From contig JAMPIT010000230.1 of the NCBI GenBank assembly GCA_026261815.1, positions 38,090,501 to 38,154,500 of the forward strand: a stretch of DNA of 64,000 nt, given 5' to 3'. Origin of the DNA: Monarcha castaneiventris obscurior. Lineage: Eukaryota; Chordata; Aves; Passeriformes; Monarchidae. Positions within the stretch are counted from its first letter, which is position 1. Each line of letters starts with the position of its first letter. The notes beneath the pieces are model-generated. The model worked only from the letters and a program-made list of their open reading frames with translations, was not told the origin of the DNA and did not search any database. This document shows, in pieces, positions 60,691-64,000 of the stretch. Both the position numbers and the translations under genes were made by a program.

Positions 60691-61499
60691 GGCTTTACAA
60701 AATTTTTAGTATTATTATTTTTGTTAGGGAGATGGATGTAGCTGGTAAAGCTGTGATGTGAGTGCAGCCAAAAGGATTAAAAATAGCCCTACTTAAGCTG
60801 TGGAAGAAGTGAAGGTATCTGTGAGGCACTTGCTGTGCTAACCTGGGTCGGCACTGACCATTTTCCCTGGCTCCTGCAGCTCTATTGCTTGCAGCAACCA
60901 GGCTGGCTTGTTTAGAGCTCTTTCAGGGCTCTCTGCACATTTCTACCCTGGGCATGTACCTCATCAGGCTCAGTTGCACTGAGGGTAGTGGTGACCTCCA
61001 GCAGCAAAACAGCAAAGCTGGTGCCGGTTTCTCTGACCATATTGTAGTCAGCTGTTATTGATCCCCTGCTAGGAAACAGGCTTTGCACACCTGAAGTTAC
61101 TGTCCTCGTCCTTTTCTCAATTTACTGCCCTTGCCTGGCACAGAGAGATTTGGAAATTTATGTGTGTTGTGTATGAAGCAGGTTATTGTATTTTAGATTA
61201 AAAACAGTGGAACTGTCCTTGAAAGGTACAGCCTGGGGAAGTAACAATGAAAATGGGCTTAATTGTTTTAGTTAAGAAGAGATTAAGAAAAATGCTTTGA
61301 TCTCCCATGGTAATGACGAACTTCAGCAGATGTACCTGAAGCCTGTAATGCTTTTTTCCACTTTCAGTTAAGCCAAAACCCACCACAATCTTATTTTTTT
61401 TCCCCATTTTTATTTCAAAGGGAATCTCATTGAGGGTGAATGAAATGCTCATTAAATTGAGCCAGCTTGGTAGATAGTTGTTTCCACTAGCTAGCTAAT
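60691..61499. other. Unique non-coding stretch
   Basis: No gene, RNA or repeat family is recognised. Composition is mixed, with no CpG cluster. Confidence 0.55.
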
Positions 61500-61700
61500 C
61501 TTTTGGGCATCAGCCATAATCAGAGAATGATTATTATTGTAGTCTGTGCCTATGCAGTGAGTTGTTTGTTCCTTGAGATGTCTGTATCAATCCACATTTT
61601 CATTTGAGTGATAGTGCATATTTATTATGCAAATTTAAGAGAGCACTTCAGGATTTATTTGCATGCTGCATACTTGGAGGGTATGTTGTAAATGTAGTAA
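61500..61700. promoter_or_regulatory. Candidate POU-factor element: two inverted perfect octamers
   Basis: A perfect octamer ATGCAAAT lies at 61627-61634 and its exact reverse complement ATTTGCAT at 61657-61664, 22 bp apart, in complex unique AT-rich sequence. The octamer is the canonical binding site of OCT/POU proteins. Two perfect opposed copies this close are unlikely to be pure chance, though AT-rich DNA raises the odds. No gene start or TATA arrangement accompanies them, so a distal enhancer role is the reasonable inference. Confidence 0.35.
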
Positions 61701-63754
61701 ATCACACCAAACTTGACCTCTTACTTTTATTTAAAAGTTATGCATACATATAACAATATGCATGCTTGTATGCTCTGCCTACTTTGTAAGGAAAAAGAAT
61801 TCAAGAAGAAAGGATTTGTTGGTTTTAATTTATTCACCTCCTTAAAAAATATACATAGTAGCACATTGCTTTAAAATTATATTTGAGAGCAGAACAATTC
61901 AGGGGGAAAAAAAAAAAATCATGCTTTCCAGCTAAAACTTGCTTTTCATTGTGTCAGCTCGCTGTGTTTTGCCTGCATGACCCAGCTGCAATGAATGGAA
62001 TCGAGCAAGAGCCTTTTGCCTGAGTCTTTCCTATGTGCTAACAGGAAGAGGTAGTGGTGACAGTTGTACCCTTCATCATCACTGGGAGAGAACAGAGAGG
62101 GGAGGGAAAGAGAGACCAAGAGCAAATGAGAACAATATTTGGCCCGAATTACTTTTCCTGACCAAACACTTGGTATTTTTGTTCCAAAGGCCTCTGGCTC
62201 ACAATGAAAATGAGCTAATCCCTATTAGGAAGTCTTTCTGGATTTTGACTGGGAAGTGTTTGGTGTTGAATGAAAAAGCTTTGAGAGAAGCTTTTGTCCA
62301 TGTTGTGTTCTCATTAAGTGTTCTCATTAGTGAAGCCTTGTGATAAAAATGGATGCATTGCCCTAGTTTTTATTTATTAGAACTAAAATCCAATGTGCAA
62401 GTATCCCTGATTTTTTTTTTTTTGTTTCCTTATCCGCCTATGCTATGCCTTGCATGAGTGCCTCGCTACCCTGTCCCTTCCTCTGTGTGCAATCCCAGCA
62501 GGAGAGTCTTACCCTCCTTTCCCTTCCTTTCTTCTCCCTTTGGCACATGCCATGAGCTGGCAAGATCTTGCCCCACACTGTAAACTTGATAAAGGCTGGA
62601 TAGTGACACTCGCAGAGGGAAATGTCCACCCTACCCAGTTTTAGAAACAAATGCAAAACTCTCAGTGTAAAAACTGGAGTTCCTAGAATTTGTATGAATC
62701 CTGCAGAGAGAAGTTCCTTCAGAGGTGGTTCCGCAAATGAATTTACTTTTGGGCCTCTGAAATGCTCTATGAAAGAGCTTCTCTCCATTTCCTCTGGCAC
62801 ATGAGGAATGTGGGGATCCTGTCTCCTAAATTAGTCAACATTACCTGAAGCTGGGCAAAACTGAGGTTCAGAAGATGAGCTATCTTCAGTTGTCCTTCAG
62901 TGAACGCATCTTCTCCTGTAGCAAGCCTACTTTGAGAAGCAAAATAATAATATTTTAATACATGTTCCTTCAATAAAAAAAATAGTTATTTTTAGTGTGT
63001 TCAAAATCTTTCCAAGGCCTCAAGTTCATTTTGAATGTTTTCTGGCTGTGTTTGTAGGACAGAAGCAAGTGTCTGTGAAGCAAGTTGCAGCAGGGAATCC
63101 CTGCAGCAGGCAACCAAAACCTGTGACAGCAGCAGAGTACTGGCTTTCACAAACTGCCCTAGAAACGTGCTGCAACCTCAAACTGCAGCATCCATCAAGA
63201 GAAGGTTTTGGTTTCTCTGTTCCATGCCCTTTCCCTTTCTGCTGCGACCAAACTGCCCTGCGTATTGCAGGGTGTGGAGAACAAAGCCCCTCCTGAGGCA
63301 GCTAGACTGAATCTTAGGAAATTGATTACCATGGCAGGGTATTAAAAATATAAGTACAGCACTTTGTGGGCCTGGTCTTGTTTGAGATACAGGGTTGCAC
63401 TCCCTCACAAGAGAAATTTTCCATTCAAATACTTAGTACTTTCTGTTTCTGATTTATCTAGAAACTCTGGCATTTTCTCTGTCTAAAAGTCTCATTACTA
63501 GTAAGACTCTCATGATATTTTGGCAAGTCTGCTCCCCATTATGAATAAAATCAGGGAGTACAGAAACATATTGGACAAGAACTTTTTTTTTAACCGAAAG
63601 AAAGCTTGAATTCCAAGTGAAAACTTGGGTCAGATTTTCACTTTATTTTTCCGTGATTGGTTCCTTTGTTGCTCTATCATTTCAAAACGGACTTTTGTGC
63701 TTACTTTTCACCTTTTTTCAAAGTCTGGTTTTCCCGTTTCAACTTTAAGAGCTG
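61701..63754. other. Unique non-coding stretch
   Basis: No gene is recognised. An A12 run lies near 61907-61918, a purine-rich patch near 62.08-62.12 kb, a 13-bp tandem duplication at 62305-62330 (GTGTTCTCATTA twice) and a T12 run near 62411. The 120-codon minus-strand stretch at 62438-62800 has no recognisable domain. Confidence 0.5.
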
Positions 63755-63898
63755 AGGTGTTTTTTGTATTATTATTTTATTTTCTTCTCTTTTTTTCTTT
63801 TTAATTTTCTTCTTTGTTTCTTTTTTCCTTTTTTTTCCGTTTTGTTTGGGGTTTTTTTTGTTTGGTTGGTTTGTTTTGGTTTTGGTTTGGTTTTTTTG
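63755..63898. repeat. T-rich low-complexity tract
   Basis: About 140 bases are dominated by T, first with C interruptions and then with G interruptions (TTTGGTTGG- and TTTTGG-like words). The open stretch across it translates to an F, L and V string that is only base bias. Confidence 0.9.
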
Positions 63899-64000
63899 AG
63901 AACTACTCTTTCCATCTTAATTGCTGAAATTAGCAAACAAAGGAAATTGGGGGCTGGAGAAGCTAGAAAAACAGGCTAGGAAAGAGGAGATGATGGAAGA

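Noticed and set aside
60388..60761. Plus-strand open stretches over the CR1 at 60.3 kb
   Set aside because: Antisense to the genuine minus-strand ORF2 remnant.
63764..63979. Hydrophobic open stretch that looks like membrane segments
   Set aside because: It is a translation of a T-rich low-complexity tract, so the F, L and V runs reflect base bias and not a protein.
1..64000. A novel defence, biosynthetic or other gene system
   Set aside because: The sequence is vertebrate non-coding DNA with retroposon fossils. No gene cluster, CRISPR-like array or phage-type module exists in any frame I could read.

Overview
The window looks like non-coding DNA from a bird nuclear genome. It is AT-rich, and I find no open reading frame that reads like a host protein. 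The longest open stretches are 172 and 169 codons, which is about what chance gives in 64 kb read in six frames. The organism call rests on the interspersed repeats. Nearly all recognisable ones are CR1 LINEs, the dominant avian retroposon. Several have the 3' end typical of younger avian copies, and others are heavily diverged copies of the kind shared by birds, crocodilians and turtles. A few MIR/CORE-SINE-like relics complete the set. No tRNA, rRNA, CRISPR array, operon or prokaryotic signal was seen.

Layout from left to right. 1-12 kb: unique AT-rich DNA with an ancient CR1 at 1.27-1.75 kb and a CpG-enriched patch at 3.37-3.72 kb. 12.2-13.2 kb: a long, internally deleted CR1. 13-21 kb: unique DNA with T-rich tracts and a (GT)11 microsatellite. 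21.2-22.5 kb: an ancient CR1 that still shows the end of ORF2, followed by a G-free A/C tract whose other strand could form a G-quadruplex. 27.0-28.0 kb: a CpG-retaining island of unique sequence, the best candidate regulatory or conserved element. 29.9-31.2 kb: another long ancient CR1. 33.9 kb: a perfect 12-bp inverted repeat. 37.1-37.7 kb: a degenerate array of about 20.5/41 bp period joined to a plus-strand CR1. 38.5-40.9 kb: MIR-like SINE relics. 41.1 and 60.3 kb: the two best-preserved CR1 3' ends. 45.7 kb: an ancient CR1. 47.8-48.2, 54.0-54.4, 55.9-56.3 and 61.5-61.7 kb: candidate regulatory patches carrying recognisable transcription-factor words. The right end is a T-rich low-complexity tract.

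Nothing here works together as a gene system. The likeliest reading is a large intron or gene-poor intergenic interval that has collected CR1 fragments over a long time, with scattered candidate enhancers. Seven of the eight CR1 copies lie on the minus strand, a weak hint that any host transcription unit would run on the plus strand. Repeat identities come from remembered family consensus features, not from a search, so element boundaries are approximate.
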